64,000 nt of DNA from Sphingobacteriales bacterium (GCA_016711295.1 JADJTE010000002.1:124001-188000), one strand, 5' to 3'; shown: positions 48,072 to 57,992, numbered from the stretch's first letter. Translations and numbers: made by a program. The notes: generated by a model from the letters alone, not told the origin.

Positions 48072-49532
48072 TTATTTGACGCTATAATTAGGTGCTTCTT
48101 TGGTAATGTGCACGTCGTGGGGGTGGCTTTCGCGCAGTCCTGCATTGGTAATGCGTACAAATCGGGCTTTGGCGTGCAGTTCGTCGAGGTTAGCGGTGCC
48201 GCAATAGCCCATACCTGCTCTTATGCCGCCTAGCATCTGAAAAACGGTGTCGGCGAGGTCGCCTTTGTAGGGTACGCGCCCTTCTATGCCTTCGGGCACG
48301 AGTTTTTTGGCATCTTCTTGAAAATAGCGGTCGCGGCTACCGCGTTGCATAGCGCCCAGCGACCCCATACCGCGATAGACCTTAAATTTGCGTCCTTCGT
48401 ACAGTTCGGTGGCACGGGGCTTTCTTCGCAACCTGCAAATAGGCTACCCTATCATACAAGTAGCAGCACCCCAGCGAGGGCTTTTATCATATCGCCCGAA
48501 TATTTGATGCCGCCATCGGCTATAATAGGTATGCCGTAGGCTTTGGCGGCTTCGGCACAATCGAATACGGCGGTTATTTGCGGCACTCCTACGCCTGCTA
48601 CTATGCGCGTAGTGCAGATAGAGCCAGTCCGATGCCCACTTTGACGGCATTGGCACCTGCTTCGATGAGTGCTACTGCTAGCGTCGGCAGTGGCTACGTT
48701 GCCTGCTATGATTTGTAGGTCGGGATATTGTCGGCGGGTTTGGGCTACGGCAGACAATACGCCTTTGGGAATGTCCGTGTGCTGTATCGATAACGACCAC
48801 ATCGACGCGGGTATCGACGAGGGCAGCCAAGTGTTCGGCTATATTTTTGGTTACGCCTACTGCTGCGCCTACGAGCAAGCGTCCTTGTGCATCTTTGGCG
48901 GCGTTGGGGTATTTGATGGCTTGTTCTATGTCTTTAATCGTAATCAAGCCGCGCAAATTGCCTTCGGCATCTATGAGGGGCAATTTTTCTATTTTGTAGC
49001 GCATCAATACTTGTTGGGCGGCTTCGAGCGTAGTGCCTACGGGAGCAGTGACGAGGGGCTGTCGGGTCATCACATTGCCGATGGGCTGCGTGTAGTCGGT
49101 CTGGAAGCGAATATCGCGGTTGGTGATGATACCGACTAATTTGCCGTTTTCGGTAATCGGTACGCCCGAAATGCGGTATTTTGCCATTAGTTCGTCGGCA
49201 TCGTTTACCGTGTGCTGGGGCGACAAAAAGAATGGGTCGTTGATAACCACGTTTTGTGAGCGTTTCACCTTATCTATTTCGGCTACTTGTTGCTCGATGC
49301 TCATATTTTTATGGATAATGCCGATACCGCCCAGCCGTGCCATAGCTATTGCCATGCGCGACTCGGTAACGGTATCCATAGCGGCACTAATTAAGGGTAG
49401 GTTGAGCCTAATTTTGGGGGTTAGCCAAGTGCTTAGGTCGGCTTGCGATGGCAAAATATCGGAATAGCCGGGTATGAGCAATACATCATCAAACGTAAGC
49501 CCCTCTTGAACGATTTTGTGCATAAAGGTCAT
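48072..49532 (-). CDS. guaB: IMP dehydrogenase, at least six frameshifts
   Basis: The enzyme oxidises IMP to XMP in guanine nucleotide synthesis. Recognisable parts are MHKIVQEGLTFDDVLLIPGY, SAAMDTVTESRMAIAMARLG, two CBS domains (about residues 90-205), VVVIDTAHGHS, the catalytic Cys loop GSICTTRIVAG, IPIIADGGIKYSGDMIKAL and the flap and C-terminal part (KVYRGMGSLGAMQRGS). Frame breaks occur near 48769, 48680, 48630, 48487, 48455 and 48420. Each can be mended by one base, mostly in short homopolymers. Such a housekeeping gene would not be dead, so sequence error is the most likely cause. The start is at 49532, or 49523 (MHKIV). Confidence 0.93.
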
Positions 49533-49543
49533 TGTTTGGGGCG

Positions 49544-49551
49544 CAAAGATA
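49544..49551 (-). promoter_or_regulatory. -7 box of guaB
   Basis: TATCTTTG on the minus strand, 11 bases before the first start codon. This close spacing favours a very short leader. Confidence 0.5.
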
Positions 49552-49668
49552 AGGCATTATTGGCACAAATAGCGATAAATGCTAAAAGTTTTGCACCCAC
49601 CAACCGCAATGCAGCGCAGCAGACCGCCTCAATTTCGCGAAATGGAGCTATCTAATTGTCTGTTTTTT

Positions 49669-49696
49669 GTAACTATTTAGGGTATAGGGTTTTGGG
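49669..49696. repeat. Family 1 half element, copy E
   Basis: gtaactatttag (49669-49680) continues as ggtatagggttttggg. It is the exact reverse complement of the right arm of copy A (14513-14540). No partner end is seen, so this is a solo arm. Confidence 0.8.
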
Positions 49697-49723
49697 ACTT
49701 TGGACAGATTTTTTAGGAAAAAC

Positions 49724-49794
49724 AAAAAAGCCCAAGGCAGAAAGTTATAGGTTTAATTTGTGAAAAATACCGAACACTTCTGCCTTGGGCTTTT
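49724..49794 (-). terminator. Terminator downstream of the split methyltransferase gene
   Basis: A perfect 17-base inverted repeat, aaaagcccaaggcagaa (49726-49742) and its complement (49778-49794), with a 35-base loop. On the minus strand it ends in CTTTTTTG, suited to the gene stopping at 49797. Confidence 0.88.
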
Positions 49795-50104
49795 GGCTAT
49801 TTATAACAGGTAACGATGCCAAACCCCGGAGCATTCAATTTTTTAAGCTCCGTTTTTGTAAATCCCGCTTTTTTTGAAAAAGCATCTATTTCGGCTTTTG
49901 AATAGGTTTTGCCCCCTGCTTGGTGCAGTAAATTTAATGCCATAAACGAAGTTGTTGCCTTCGACATTTGCGAACTTCCTCCAATTCCTTTTATCTGGTC
50001 AAGTATTATATACATACCCCCTCGTTAAGAGCATTGAAAACTTTTGTAGCCAAATCTTCATTTTCAGATGTATTTAGCCCATGAATAATATTGAAAGCAA
50101 GAAT

Positions 50105-50860
50105 CAACATCTCTGCCAAAATAAAGGCAGTGCAAATATGAAAAAGCATTGAAAAAGCGTTAATTTTGAGTTTCCAAACCTTAAAAAACGCTATTCAATG
50201 CTTGATAGAAATAACTTTTCGCGCTGTATCGGTCCCGTGCAAATGTAGGTATTTTATGGGAGATATTGCATTCATTTCTTTGTATTTCTTATGGTGGCGG
50301 CATTCGCACCCTAAGCCGCTATACGACATATAGCGAACGCAGCCTGTTCCGATTTATCAGGCAAACAATAAATTGGAATTCGTTGTTTGTAAGAATATTT
50401 AAATGTTTCATTCATAAAGAGGGCTGTATTTATTTATTAGTAGCCGATGAAACGGTTGAGTCGAAATCGCGAAAATCGACCTTCGGTCAGGGACGCTTCT
50501 ATTCGTCCGTGCTTCAGACGGCGATTAATTCGGTGTGTTTTTTCGGTTTTTCTTTGGTAGAGGTAGATAGCGAGAAATCCTATTTTTTGGGGCTAAACCA
50601 AGTAGTACACAACGAACAAGACAAGGCACGCATAGCAGTCGAAAAAGCGAAAAGAGCAGCGGGCAAAGGTAAGGGGCAATAAAACTCAAGCAACCCAAGC
50701 TCTCGCTGCTTGACCTCAAAACCATAATTAAAGCCCAAAAAAACCTCGAAAGCATTTTAAAATTGCACAAAAACAACCTAAATGTTTTTTAAACCCCGAT
50801 TTTGTGGCTAATTTCGTCCCAAATGACATCATTAACGCCGCTTAAATGGCAGAGATGTTG
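50105..50860 (+). mobile_element. Defective insertion sequence with target duplication
   Basis: 756 bases bounded by 14-base inverted repeats caacatctctgcca (50105) and its complement ending at 50860. Both are flanked by the 6-base direct repeat aagaat (50099-50104 and 50861-50866). The length and the incomplete transposase show an internal deletion, so movement would need a helper copy elsewhere. Confidence 0.92.
50266..50682 (+). pseudogene. Transposase fragment (IS4-like)
   Basis: The recognisable part is YLLVADETVESKSRKSTFGQ, then FYSSVLQTAINSVCFFGFS and LVEVDSEKSYFLGLNQVV. This resembles Bacteroidota IS4-type transposases around the first catalytic Asp (ADETVE). The frame is disturbed before 50300 and after 50682, and the later DDE residues are absent. 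It is about one third of the usual length. Confidence 0.75.
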
Positions 50861-51572
50861 AAGAATGATGTCGATGCCTTTTGGGAGTTCATCTTTCATA
50901 AAGTCGGAAGCGAGGAAGGAGACATTTTGTGCGGACTTGTATTTGGCAATGCACTCATCGGCATATTTTTTAACCGGTGGCAAGTCAATAATGGTTGCTT
51001 TCAGGTTGGGATTTCGATTGCATAGTTCAATGCTGTATAGACCATGTGAGCCACCAAGGTCGAGCATTTTTACAGCCGTTTTTGACACTTTAATTTTTCC
51101 TGCTACCTCCTTAAAATTGGTGCTCGAAATGTCAATCATCGCCCTCGAAAACAATTCCCATTCATATTCGTTCATCTCCTCCAACATGCTTGATTCGGGT
51201 TTCTTTCCTAAACGGATGGTTTCGTCCAGGGACAGGTATCCTTTATACAGATAATTACAGAACAAAATGAAATGCCTGAAGTTGTTGGGCGATTGGGGCG
51301 ACAGATTTTTGAAACCCCTTTGTGTAAAGGCATACTGTGTTTCTTTTTTATGTACATAACCAAATGCGTCTAAGCAATCGAGAACTAATTCTGCGCCCAC
51401 TTCGCTTACATTAGCTCCGGCGGCAATCTGCTTAACTTCTTTGAAGTCCATAGAAAGTTGGTCGGCAATTTTTAATTTCACTGCGCTGCCCAAGGCAAAT
51501 CCTATACCTACGGAAGATGATGCATCTGCAAAAGGATGCGGGATAATGTCGTAGGACAAAAGAATTTTTTCA

Positions 51573-51762
51573 ATTAATGACTGATGTTACGCAGAGGCAT
51601 CTTTCCGCCAATCGGTTTTTACCTGCCAAAAACGCCGGATTAGCCCCTTAGACCCGCCACAGCGATTTTTGAGATAAAATTGGCTTTTCTATGCTATAAA
51701 AATGCCTCGTTTAAAGGTCGTTTAAACAGCATTTTAAGCTATGCTGCGTAACATGAGTTAAT
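51573..51762. repeat. 190-base inverted-repeat element of a third kind
   Basis: The left end contains ATGTTACGCAG (51584-51594) after attaatgactg. The right end is ctgcgtaacatgagttaat (51744-51762), whose complement is attaactcatgttacgcag. The interior has no gene. It sits directly upstream of the split methyltransferase. Confidence 0.65.
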
Positions 51763-51974
51763 AAACGTATTCAGATGGACGATTTTCGATGTTGGCGTGT
51801 ATTCGTCTCTGAATAGCCTTGAAATAGGAATTAGCGCATAATATTAATTGGTTAAATTCCCTAATAAGAGCAGATGTGTTCTAAATAGTGCTTTTTAGGC
51901 GGGTATACCTTTATTTTTTGGCATTAAAAAAATAATTCTTGCTCAAAGATTACCTACCTAATGTATTGTTGCCG

Positions 51975-51982
51975 TACCTTTG
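51975..51982 (+). promoter_or_regulatory. -7 box upstream of a small lipoprotein gene
   Basis: TACCTTTG, 56 bases before the ATG at 52039. No clear -33 partner. Confidence 0.5.
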
Positions 51983-52038
51983 TGGTCGCATTTTAAACAT
52001 TAAACTTAAATCAATCTAATTAAACCTTAATTTTCTTT

Positions 52039-52512
52039 ATGAAACGCATTATTGCAGCCTTAACCGTATCGGTTGTTATGTTGTTTGCCGCCTGTTCGAG
52101 TGGTCCTGACCAAAATTTGTTGGGCAGCATTTCTACTTTTGAAAATAGCTGGTCGTCATTGGTCAACGAAGCGGGTGCATTGAGCAGCAGCCTCAAAACC
52201 GAAGCGGCTAAGATGCAGGGTTCGCCCGAATTGCAAGCTATTATGTCAGCAAAAGTAGATGCCAAGAAAAAAAATAGCTTGGACTCTACACTGACCGCTA
52301 TGCGCGATATCAGCGGTAAATCGCAAGCCATGAGCCAAGGCGTAGACGCTCTATCAGCTAAATTGAACGAAATGACCACAGCATTTACTGCTTGGAAAGA
52401 CAAAGTAACTAAAGGCGAAGTAAAAGGCGATGCCGCTAAATCGGAATTGGCAAATTACGAAAAGCAAATGGGCGAAATCAAAAACCAATTGTCGGGTATG
52501 CAACAAGAATAA
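52039..52512 (+). CDS. Small coiled-coil lipoprotein
   Basis: 157 residues. The lipoprotein signal MKRIIAALTVSVVMLFAAC puts the lipidated Cys at 19. The mature part is helical with heptad-like segments (VDALSAKLNEMTTAFTAWKD, YEKQMGEIKNQLSGM), so an extended coiled coil is likely. It has no enzyme motif. It probably sits on the inner face of the outer membrane. The short Thr-rich reading frame downstream may share its transcript. Confidence 0.8.
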   Translation: MKRIIAALTVSVVMLFAACSSGPDQNLLGSISTFENSWSSLVNEAGALSSSLKTEAAKMQGSPELQAIMSAKVDAKKKNSLDSTLTAMRDISGKSQAMSQGVDALSAKLNEMTTAFTAWKDKVTKGEVKGDAAKSELANYEKQMGEIKNQLSGMQQE

Positions 52513-52622
52513 AGTGCCTTTGAAGGAATAATACGGTACTTTGTTTGCTGCTGCTACTGCTATCGTATCAAACACAGCCGCAGCAATAACTCCTCGGCAG
52601 GTACTACTCCCGCAAACAAGGC

Positions 52623-52820
52623 ATGACTACTACCAAACCCGCAGGCGGCACAAGCAAAACTACTACTACCACTACTAAGCTCGCAGGCGGCGGTGGCGCA
52701 ACTAAAACGACTACTACTACCACCACCACTACTACTACCACAGCTACACCTGCTACCAAAGCAGTAGAAGAAATCAAAGAACAGAAAAAACGCGGTGCGG
52801 CTACTTCCAAACCTCAATAA
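52623..52820 (+). CDS. Thr-rich low-complexity frame, possibly the end of a broken gene
   Basis: 65 residues of Thr/Gly/Ala with a basic tail (AVEEIKEQKKRGAATSKPQ), over an ACT/ACC trinucleotide repeat at about 52705-52742. In another frame the bases just before it read SNNSSAGTTPANKA, which has the same composition. The real gene may thus start near 52540 and be broken near 52620. It ends 43 bases before a strong terminator. I am not sure it is translated. Confidence 0.4.
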   Translation: MTTTKPAGGTSKTTTTTTKLAGGGGATKTTTTTTTTTTTTATPATKAVEEIKEQKKRGAATSKPQ

Positions 52821-52862
52821 TCTTATCTTTTATTCCATTGGCACACACGTGCACTAATAGAT

Positions 52863-52903
52863 GGCTGCAACATAAGGCTAAGGCTTTTGTTGCAGCCTTT
52901 TTT
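52863..52903 (+). terminator. Terminator before the glycosyltransferase gene
   Basis: Ten-base perfect stem ggctgcaaca (52863-52872) with tgttgcagcc (52888-52897), 15-base loop, then six T. Confidence 0.92.
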
Positions 52904-52928
52904 ATGCCCTATTCACGCCCCTCTTCCT

Positions 52929-54035
52929 ATGCCCGATAATGCCCCTACCCTACGCCTGCTGTTGCTGACCTATCAAGGCGATATGGCGGGTTCTACTCAT
53001 TCGATATTTTATTTAGCCGATGGTCTGGCGCGGCGCGGTCATGCTGTTTATGTAGGCTGCCCCGAACCGTCGTTGCTCTACCGCATGCTCGAACACTCGG
53101 CAGCGGTGCGCGTTGCCATGACCTTTCGAGGCAAGTTAGACCGCGACAATATAAGGCATATCGCTGAATTGGTGCGCAACTACGGTATTCAGATTATCAA
53201 CGCCCAATCGAGTATAGACCGCTATACGGCTATTTTTGCCAATATTGGCTACCGCTTGGGCGTGGCAGTCGTGCACACACGCCGACAAACACCCAAAAGC
53301 ATGGGCGGTTGGCTCCAAAATTGGTTCTATACTCGTTTTACGCGGCGCATAGTGGCGGTCAGCGAGGGCGTAAAAACCGAATTGGTGCGTATGGGTATCG
53401 ATGCGGCGCATGTCGAAGTGATATATAACGGTACTCCGCCCGAAAAATACCAACTAAAACACCCCGAACGCAGCAATGAGTTGCGCCAACAATACGGAAT
53501 TGCCGACAATGATTTTGTGGTGGGCTGCATCTCGCGCTATAAGCAACAAGAACAATTGCTTAGGGCAGTAGGCAAATTGCCATTTGCTGCTACGGTATTG
53601 CTGGTAGGCATTGCAGAAAAACCTGTGTATCGGCAAATTACAGATGCTTATACCTTGCCGCACCGCATTATCTATACGGGCGAAATATCCAATGCCGATG
53701 TATTGTATCATTATCCGCTGCTACACATCAAGGTATTGCCTTCGGTAATAGAAGGCTTGTCGCAATCGCTCTTAGAAGCTATGGCAATGGGCGTGCCTGT
53801 AATAGCTACACGCGCGGGTGGCAATCCCGACTTGGTACAACATGCGCAAAATGGTTTATTATTTGACGATAACGACATCAATGCCTTAGCCCAACAAATA
53901 GAGACGCTGCACAACAACGCTCATTTACGCCAAACCTTAGCCGAGGCGGGCAAATATACTGCGCTACACGATTTTTCTATCGTCCGCACCTTAGAGCGAT
54001 ATGAAGCGTTTTTTGGTGCCCTGCAAAATGGCTAA
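52929..54035 (+). CDS. GT-B glycosyltransferase (GT4-like)
   Basis: 368 residues from the ATG at 52929; a TTG 42 bases earlier lies inside the terminator and is rejected. The N-terminal Rossmann half has LLLLTYQGDMAGSTHSIFYLADGLARRGH and VVHTRRQTPK. The C-terminal half carries the donor-binding signature PSVIEGLSQSLLEAMAMG and GVPVIATRAGGNPDLV, with the E-x7-E pattern of retaining GT4 enzymes. It transfers a sugar from a nucleotide sugar; acceptor and sugar are unknown. It is likely involved in cell-surface glycan synthesis, cytoplasmic or membrane-peripheral. Confidence 0.92.
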   Translation: MPDNAPTLRLLLLTYQGDMAGSTHSIFYLADGLARRGHAVYVGCPEPSLLYRMLEHSAAVRVAMTFRGKLDRDNIRHIAELVRNYGIQIINAQSSIDRYTAIFANIGYRLGVAVVHTRRQTPKSMGGWLQNWFYTRFTRRIVAVSEGVKTELVRMGIDAAHVEVIYNGTPPEKYQLKHPERSNELRQQYGIADNDFVVGCISRYKQQEQLLRAVGKLPFAATVLLVGIAEKPVYRQITDAYTLPHRIIYTGEISNADVLYHYPLLHIKVLPSVIEGLSQSLLEAMAMGVPVIATRAGGNPDLVQHAQNGLLFDDNDINALAQQIETLHNNAHLRQTLAEAGKYTALHDFSIVRTLERYEAFFGALQNG

Positions 54036-54078
54036 TCCAACATACAAATCCAAAAAACGTTTGAGCCTATAATATTTC

Positions 54079-54203
54079 GTAGCTATTTACCCACCCCGAT
54101 AATAAGCCGAAACAGAGTGCGTCTTGTTCCTGTAAGAGGTCATTTCCCAATAAAAACGACCATTAAAACCCTCATACCCTGCACCCCGCCGCTAAATAGT
54201 TAC
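54079..54203. repeat. Family 1 ends, copy F (125 bases)
   Basis: Ends are gtagctatttac (54079) and ctaaatagttac (54192-54203). The interior shares only AAAACCCTCATACCC with the other copies. It lies between convergent genes and might help termination. Confidence 0.65.
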
Positions 54204-54211
54204 GGCAGATG

Positions 54212-56332
54212 TTAATACCCCCCTATATATTTGCGCACAAACCACTCTATGGTGAGCAGGGCTATGAGTAGCCCAAATAGCCATTTTAGGTTGATAAAGG
54301 GTTCGGTTTTGAAAGTGCTGTATTGTATGGGTTTGATGCTCTCTTTGTTTTTGAGGCGGTTGGCTATGGCACCAATGCTGTCCAAGCCCAATACCTCGCC
54401 ACCTGTTTTTCCGCTGAGGGCATATAGCAGCCGATGGTTGGCAGTGGTCTGCATGCTTTCGAGCTGTATGGCGGCTACGGTAAATGTGCCATTGGCTTTA
54501 AATTCTTGTCCGTTGAATACTGTTCCTGCTTGGAAGGTATAGCTACCGACCGGAAAAAATCCTGCGTTTAGGGTATAGGCATTGCTGCTTCGGTTGAAAA
54601 CGAAGGGATAGGCTTTGCCGCCTTCGTCATAAATATTGATATTCACTTCTGGCTCGTTGACGAGTTCGTAGCTGTCGTTATACAATTCGGCATCTAAGGT
54701 AATTTGCTCGTTTTCGTTAAAAATGGTTTTGGGCAAATTGACCTTAAATTTGCGCTTGTCGTTTTTTACTGCCAAATATTGTATCGTTTTCGATACTAAT
54801 TCGTTGAAAGTTTCGTAGCTTTGGTCGGCACGAAAATCGTAGAGCCGCCAGCGCCACAAGCCTTCTCCCGCCGTAACTGCTTGTTTGCTACTTCCTGGTG
54901 CCGAAAATGCCCATAGCGCGTAGTCGGTCGGTACAGTACCTATTTTTTGTTTCATCAATACTTGGGCATTTGCCTTAGTTTGGTATTTGCCAAAGGGCGT
55001 TACTAAGGGCGGAAACTCCTGCACGGCTCTGCCCACTTTGCTATCTAATGTAAATATATTAAAATTTTGGGAGCTAAATAAAGGTTTGCTATCGTTGGTA
55101 TTATTGGGGTTGCCGCCCGAAATTTGTAGTAGTTCTTGGGCTTTTCCAAGCGCGTTGGGGTCGGTTTGTGCCGATAAGATAAACCAAGTAGGCGTATTAT
55201 TGGTTTTGAGTTGCGATAAGATAGACTCGGTATTCGCTCCCATAGCAGGAATGCCATGTAGCACCACTACGTCATAATCGCGCAGCGAGCCGTTGAAAGT
55301 ATTGGCAAATGAGGTGGTGATTTGGTAGTTTCGATTGGCTTCGATGGCTTGTTTGATAGCGGCAATGTCGGGGTGCGGACTATGGGCAAGCAGCAATACC
55401 TTTTGTCGGCTATCTATTACTTCCACGTAGATGGTTTGGGTATTATTGCGGTCGGTGAGTTCGTTGCTGATGGGTGCTACTTGTATGGTATAGGTTTGCA
55501 AGCCCACAGCATCGGCGTTGAGTATCACATCTTCGCCTTGCGTAAAATCGTTGGTAGCTATATTGACGGCTTTGCCAAATAGCTTGTTGCCGCTTGCTGT
55601 TTTTCCTTTAAATACGTTGATAGCCGTAGTCTCACCTTTACAATTGCGGGCACTTATTTCGGGTCGGATTGTGAATTTATCGCCCAGATAAGCAATTCGG
55701 TTATATAGTACGCGGTCCATGAGTAGGTCTCGCTTGGGGGTGGTGTCGCCCAAGGCGATGCTATAAATGGGAATGCCTGCTTGTTCGCCGCTATACAGTG
55801 GGTTGCTGCCTTGATTATAGATGCCGTCCGTAGCGATGATGATAGCTCCTACGTTTTGATTGGCATAGGTATTATATAGCTCGTCTAAACTCGCCGATAG
55901 GTTGGTCGTTTTTTTTCGGTACGAGAAATCGAAGCCTTTATCCGTTTTATCGCCAAAATTGTAGGTAGCTACTTGGTAATCGTTGCTTAGGTTGTCGGAT
56001 AGGGCGCGTAGGTCTGCTGCAAATCGGGCGGTATCGTTGGGGGTCAAACCTGCTCGCATCGACTCGGAATTGTCTTGCAGAATGAGGATATAGGGTTTTA
56101 CGGTGTCTATTTGTCGTCGTTTGATGAGTGGCGACAGCAATAGCGCGGCAATCCCCGCTACTGTTAGACAACGCAGCAGAGCTAAGGGCAAAATGGCGCG
56201 TTTGGTAGTAGTATCGCTGTCGGCAAAACTGCGGTCTTTGTAGTAGAGTAGGGCAGCAGCAGCGATGCCCAAGCCTAAGCAGCCGAGCAAATACCAAATG
56301 GGATATTGTTCTATGATAATTTGGGTCTCCAA
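54212..56332 (-). CDS. von Willebrand factor A domain membrane protein (BatA-like)
   Basis: 706 residues. Two N-terminal membrane segments (about 12-30 and 46-66) and one near the C-terminus (WLFGLLIALLTIEWF) frame a large extracytoplasmic part. The vWA MIDAS motif DNSES is at 87-91, with later TDG in IIIATDGIYNQGS. A class I glutamine amidotransferase-like segment follows (VLLLAHSPHPDIAAIKQAI, YDVVVLHGIP), then beta-rich domains. This layout is common in Bacteroidota vWA membrane proteins of unknown role, sometimes linked to aerotolerance-type systems. No partner MoxR-like ATPase gene is adjacent. Confidence 0.85.
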   Translation of the reverse strand: METQIIIEQYPIWYLLGCLGLGIAAAALLYYKDRSFADSDTTTKRAILPLALLRCLTVAGIAALLLSPLIKRRQIDTVKPYILILQDNSESMRAGLTPNDTARFAADLRALSDNLSNDYQVATYNFGDKTDKGFDFSYRKKTTNLSASLDELYNTYANQNVGAIIIATDGIYNQGSNPLYSGEQAGIPIYSIALGDTTPKRDLLMDRVLYNRIAYLGDKFTIRPEISARNCKGETTAINVFKGKTASGNKLFGKAVNIATNDFTQGEDVILNADAVGLQTYTIQVAPISNELTDRNNTQTIYVEVIDSRQKVLLLAHSPHPDIAAIKQAIEANRNYQITTSFANTFNGSLRDYDVVVLHGIPAMGANTESILSQLKTNNTPTWFILSAQTDPNALGKAQELLQISGGNPNNTNDSKPLFSSQNFNIFTLDSKVGRAVQEFPPLVTPFGKYQTKANAQVLMKQKIGTVPTDYALWAFSAPGSSKQAVTAGEGLWRWRLYDFRADQSYETFNELVSKTIQYLAVKNDKRKFKVNLPKTIFNENEQITLDAELYNDSYELVNEPEVNINIYDEGGKAYPFVFNRSSNAYTLNAGFFPVGSYTFQAGTVFNGQEFKANGTFTVAAIQLESMQTTANHRLLYALSGKTGGEVLGLDSIGAIANRLKNKESIKPIQYSTFKTEPFINLKWLFGLLIALLTIEWFVRKYIGGY

Positions 56333-56356
56333 AGCAAATAGTGTAATTAATAACGG

Positions 56357-57256
56357 TTAGGTATCAGTCCGCATTTTTCGACAGGTTTCTGTCTTATTGT
56401 GGTTCGATTTGGTAAAAAATTCGTGGATATAACTATTGACCAATTCGGGGCAATCGTGTTGTATCCAGTGTCCTGCGTCGGGTAGGTACTGCATACGCAG
56501 GCGTTCGCAGTAATTAGGGGTATTGTAGGTGAGTTCTTTGCCCAGGGCGCGGTCTTGTTCGCCCCACAGCAGCATCACAGGCGGTTTGATGGGTGTTTTT
56601 GGAATGGCTTTTGGGTAGCTATTGCGCAGGGCAGCGCGGTAGTAATTGATAGGCGGCGTGAAGGCACCAGGTTGGCTGTATGCAGCTACATATTGGTCTA
56701 TGTCGTGGTCGCTAAATGCTTCTTTTCGGGTAGCCCAACCGCGCAGGGCTTTTTTGAAAAAGGTTCGTAGGTCTTTTGTCAAGTATCGTTCGGGCAAATA
56801 GGGTAGTTGAAAAAAGAATATATACCAACTTTTTTTCCATTGTTCGGTATTGAAGCGCAATAGGTGTCGTCGAAACTCTAAGGGGTGAGGCATGTTCAGT
56901 ATGACCATTTTTTCGACCACTTCGGGGTAGAGGGCAGCCAGCGTCCAAGCCACTGCTCCGCCCCAATCGTGTGCTACGATATAGGCTTTTGTTTCTCCCA
57001 ATTGAAGTATGAGGTCTTTGATATCAGCGGCTAATATGTCGGTTCGGTAGTTTCGCACGCCTTTTGGTTTATCGCTCAGGTTATAGCCGCGCATATCGGG
57101 TGCTACGACTCGGTAGTAGTTGGCTAAAAACGGGATTTGATGCCGCCACGAGTACCAAAATTCGGGGAAGCCGTGTAGCATGACGAGCAGTTTGCCGCTG
57201 CCTTCGGTGGCGCAGTGTAGGCGTATGCCATTGGTGGGTACAAATTGGAAGTCCAT
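56357..57256 (-). CDS. Alpha/beta hydrolase, epoxide-hydrolase-like
   Basis: 299 residues. The oxyanion region is LHGFPEFWYSWRHQ. The nucleophile elbow is HDWGGAVAW with Asp as nucleophile, as in epoxide hydrolases and haloalkane dehalogenases. The acid is in WGEQDRALG and the catalytic His in DAGHWIQHDCP. HGFPEFWYSW is more typical of epoxide hydrolases than of dehalogenases. The substrate is unknown. There is no signal peptide. It precedes the vWA gene by 24 bases in the same direction. Confidence 0.9.
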   Translation of the reverse strand: MDFQFVPTNGIRLHCATEGSGKLLVMLHGFPEFWYSWRHQIPFLANYYRVVAPDMRGYNLSDKPKGVRNYRTDILAADIKDLILQLGETKAYIVAHDWGGAVAWTLAALYPEVVEKMVILNMPHPLEFRRHLLRFNTEQWKKSWYIFFFQLPYLPERYLTKDLRTFFKKALRGWATRKEAFSDHDIDQYVAAYSQPGAFTPPINYYRAALRNSYPKAIPKTPIKPPVMLLWGEQDRALGKELTYNTPNYCERLRMQYLPDAGHWIQHDCPELVNSYIHEFFTKSNHNKTETCRKMRTDT

Positions 57257-57289
57257 AGTAGCGGAAGTTAGCAGTACATAAGTTTATAT

Positions 57290-57802
57290 TTATTCCTTTC
57301 TCTGCACAAAATGGCTCAATAAAGTATTGTGTAGTTGTTTGACGTTATCGGGCAATCCATCTTTTTGCGTCCCCAGCGCAGGGTATGTTCAGCAGTTCCT
57401 TTTCCGAGCGTAATAAAATAGGTCATATTGCCTGGTTCGTCGAGTTGGGTGTCGGCGATATGGCTATCTTTGACGGCTTGATGCAATTTTTTATTGTCCG
57501 ATTTGCCCAATTTTCTGACTTTGAGCGTATCGGTCGGCGATTCGGCTTTTAGTTGTTGCAGCATTTGTAGGGGTACCGTTGGCATCGATGCGGTATTGTC
57601 GTTTGCCGCCTGTTATACCGCCATAATTACCGACCAAAATATAGTCGTAGTCGTAAAAATCGGTGGCATTACTTGGGTTTGCGCTTAGAGTAGGCGTGTT
57701 GGTTTTTTGAGCGGCATCTTTCTGTTTTTTATTGCAGGCATTGAGCAATATTGCGCACATAATAGCAGCGGGTAGCCATAATAACAAATAGCGGACAAAC
57801 AT
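57290..57802 (-). CDS. Small lipoprotein of unknown function, two frameshifts
   Basis: About 170 residues if repaired. It starts at 57802 with a lipoprotein signal (LLLWLPAAIMCAILLNAC). The mature part contains YDYILVGNYGGITGGKRQY and, after a break near 57575, VPLQMLQQLKAESPTDTLKV and DEPGNMTYFITLGKGTAEH. A second break near 57365 (run of A) leads to DGLPDNVKQLHNTLLSHF and a stop at 57290-57292. The N-terminal half looks like a beta-sheet fold binding or inhibiting something, but I know no family for it. Confidence 0.72.
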
Positions 57803-57984
57803 GTTTCGTCTGTTGGGTTAATGGATTGGCAGAATAGAGATAGTAAACGTCGGGATAGGATATTGGCGGCGTGCAAATCGCTTATAAACTTATTTCAGAT
57901 GGGCAAAGATACAGCGGCTTTGCCCGACCGCCAAGTTTTGTGCTGAAAATGACCTTTATAGGCAATTTGCGTCTGTAAAAGGGC

Positions 57985-57992
57985 TATCTTTG
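57985..57992 (+). promoter_or_regulatory. -7 box upstream of the MATE gene
   Basis: TATCTTTG, 40 bases before the ATG at 58033. A TTTG at 57966 is 15 bases away, shorter than usual. Confidence 0.5.

Larger units (their letters stand above)
49797..51559 (-). pseudogene. SAM-dependent methyltransferase (O-methyltransferase type) split by an IS
   Basis: The 5' part (51559-50861) has a winged-helix dimerisation start (VKLKIADQLS, VGAELVLDCLDAFGYV) and the SAM motif MLDLGGSHGLYSIEL. The 3' part runs from 50104 down to 49797 and includes ILAFNIIHGLNTSENEDL, GGMYIILDQIKG and the typical end TYSKAEIDAFSKKAGF. Removing 50105-50866 (IS plus one target copy) joins the halves as GIDIILAFNIIHG in frame. 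One more base is missing in a G run near 50028. Only a TTG start is available at 51559. The gene was a Methyltransf_2-like enzyme, now inactive. The substrate is unknown. Confidence 0.9.
51560..52038. other. Spacer with an inverted-repeat element
   Basis: This 479-base spacer contains the inverted-repeat element at 51573-51762 and a -7 box for the downstream lipoprotein (51975-51982). No gene is seen. Confidence 0.55.

Noticed and set aside
54212..56332. Bat operon with MoxR ATPase
   Set aside because: The vWA protein fits, but none of the partner genes is adjacent.
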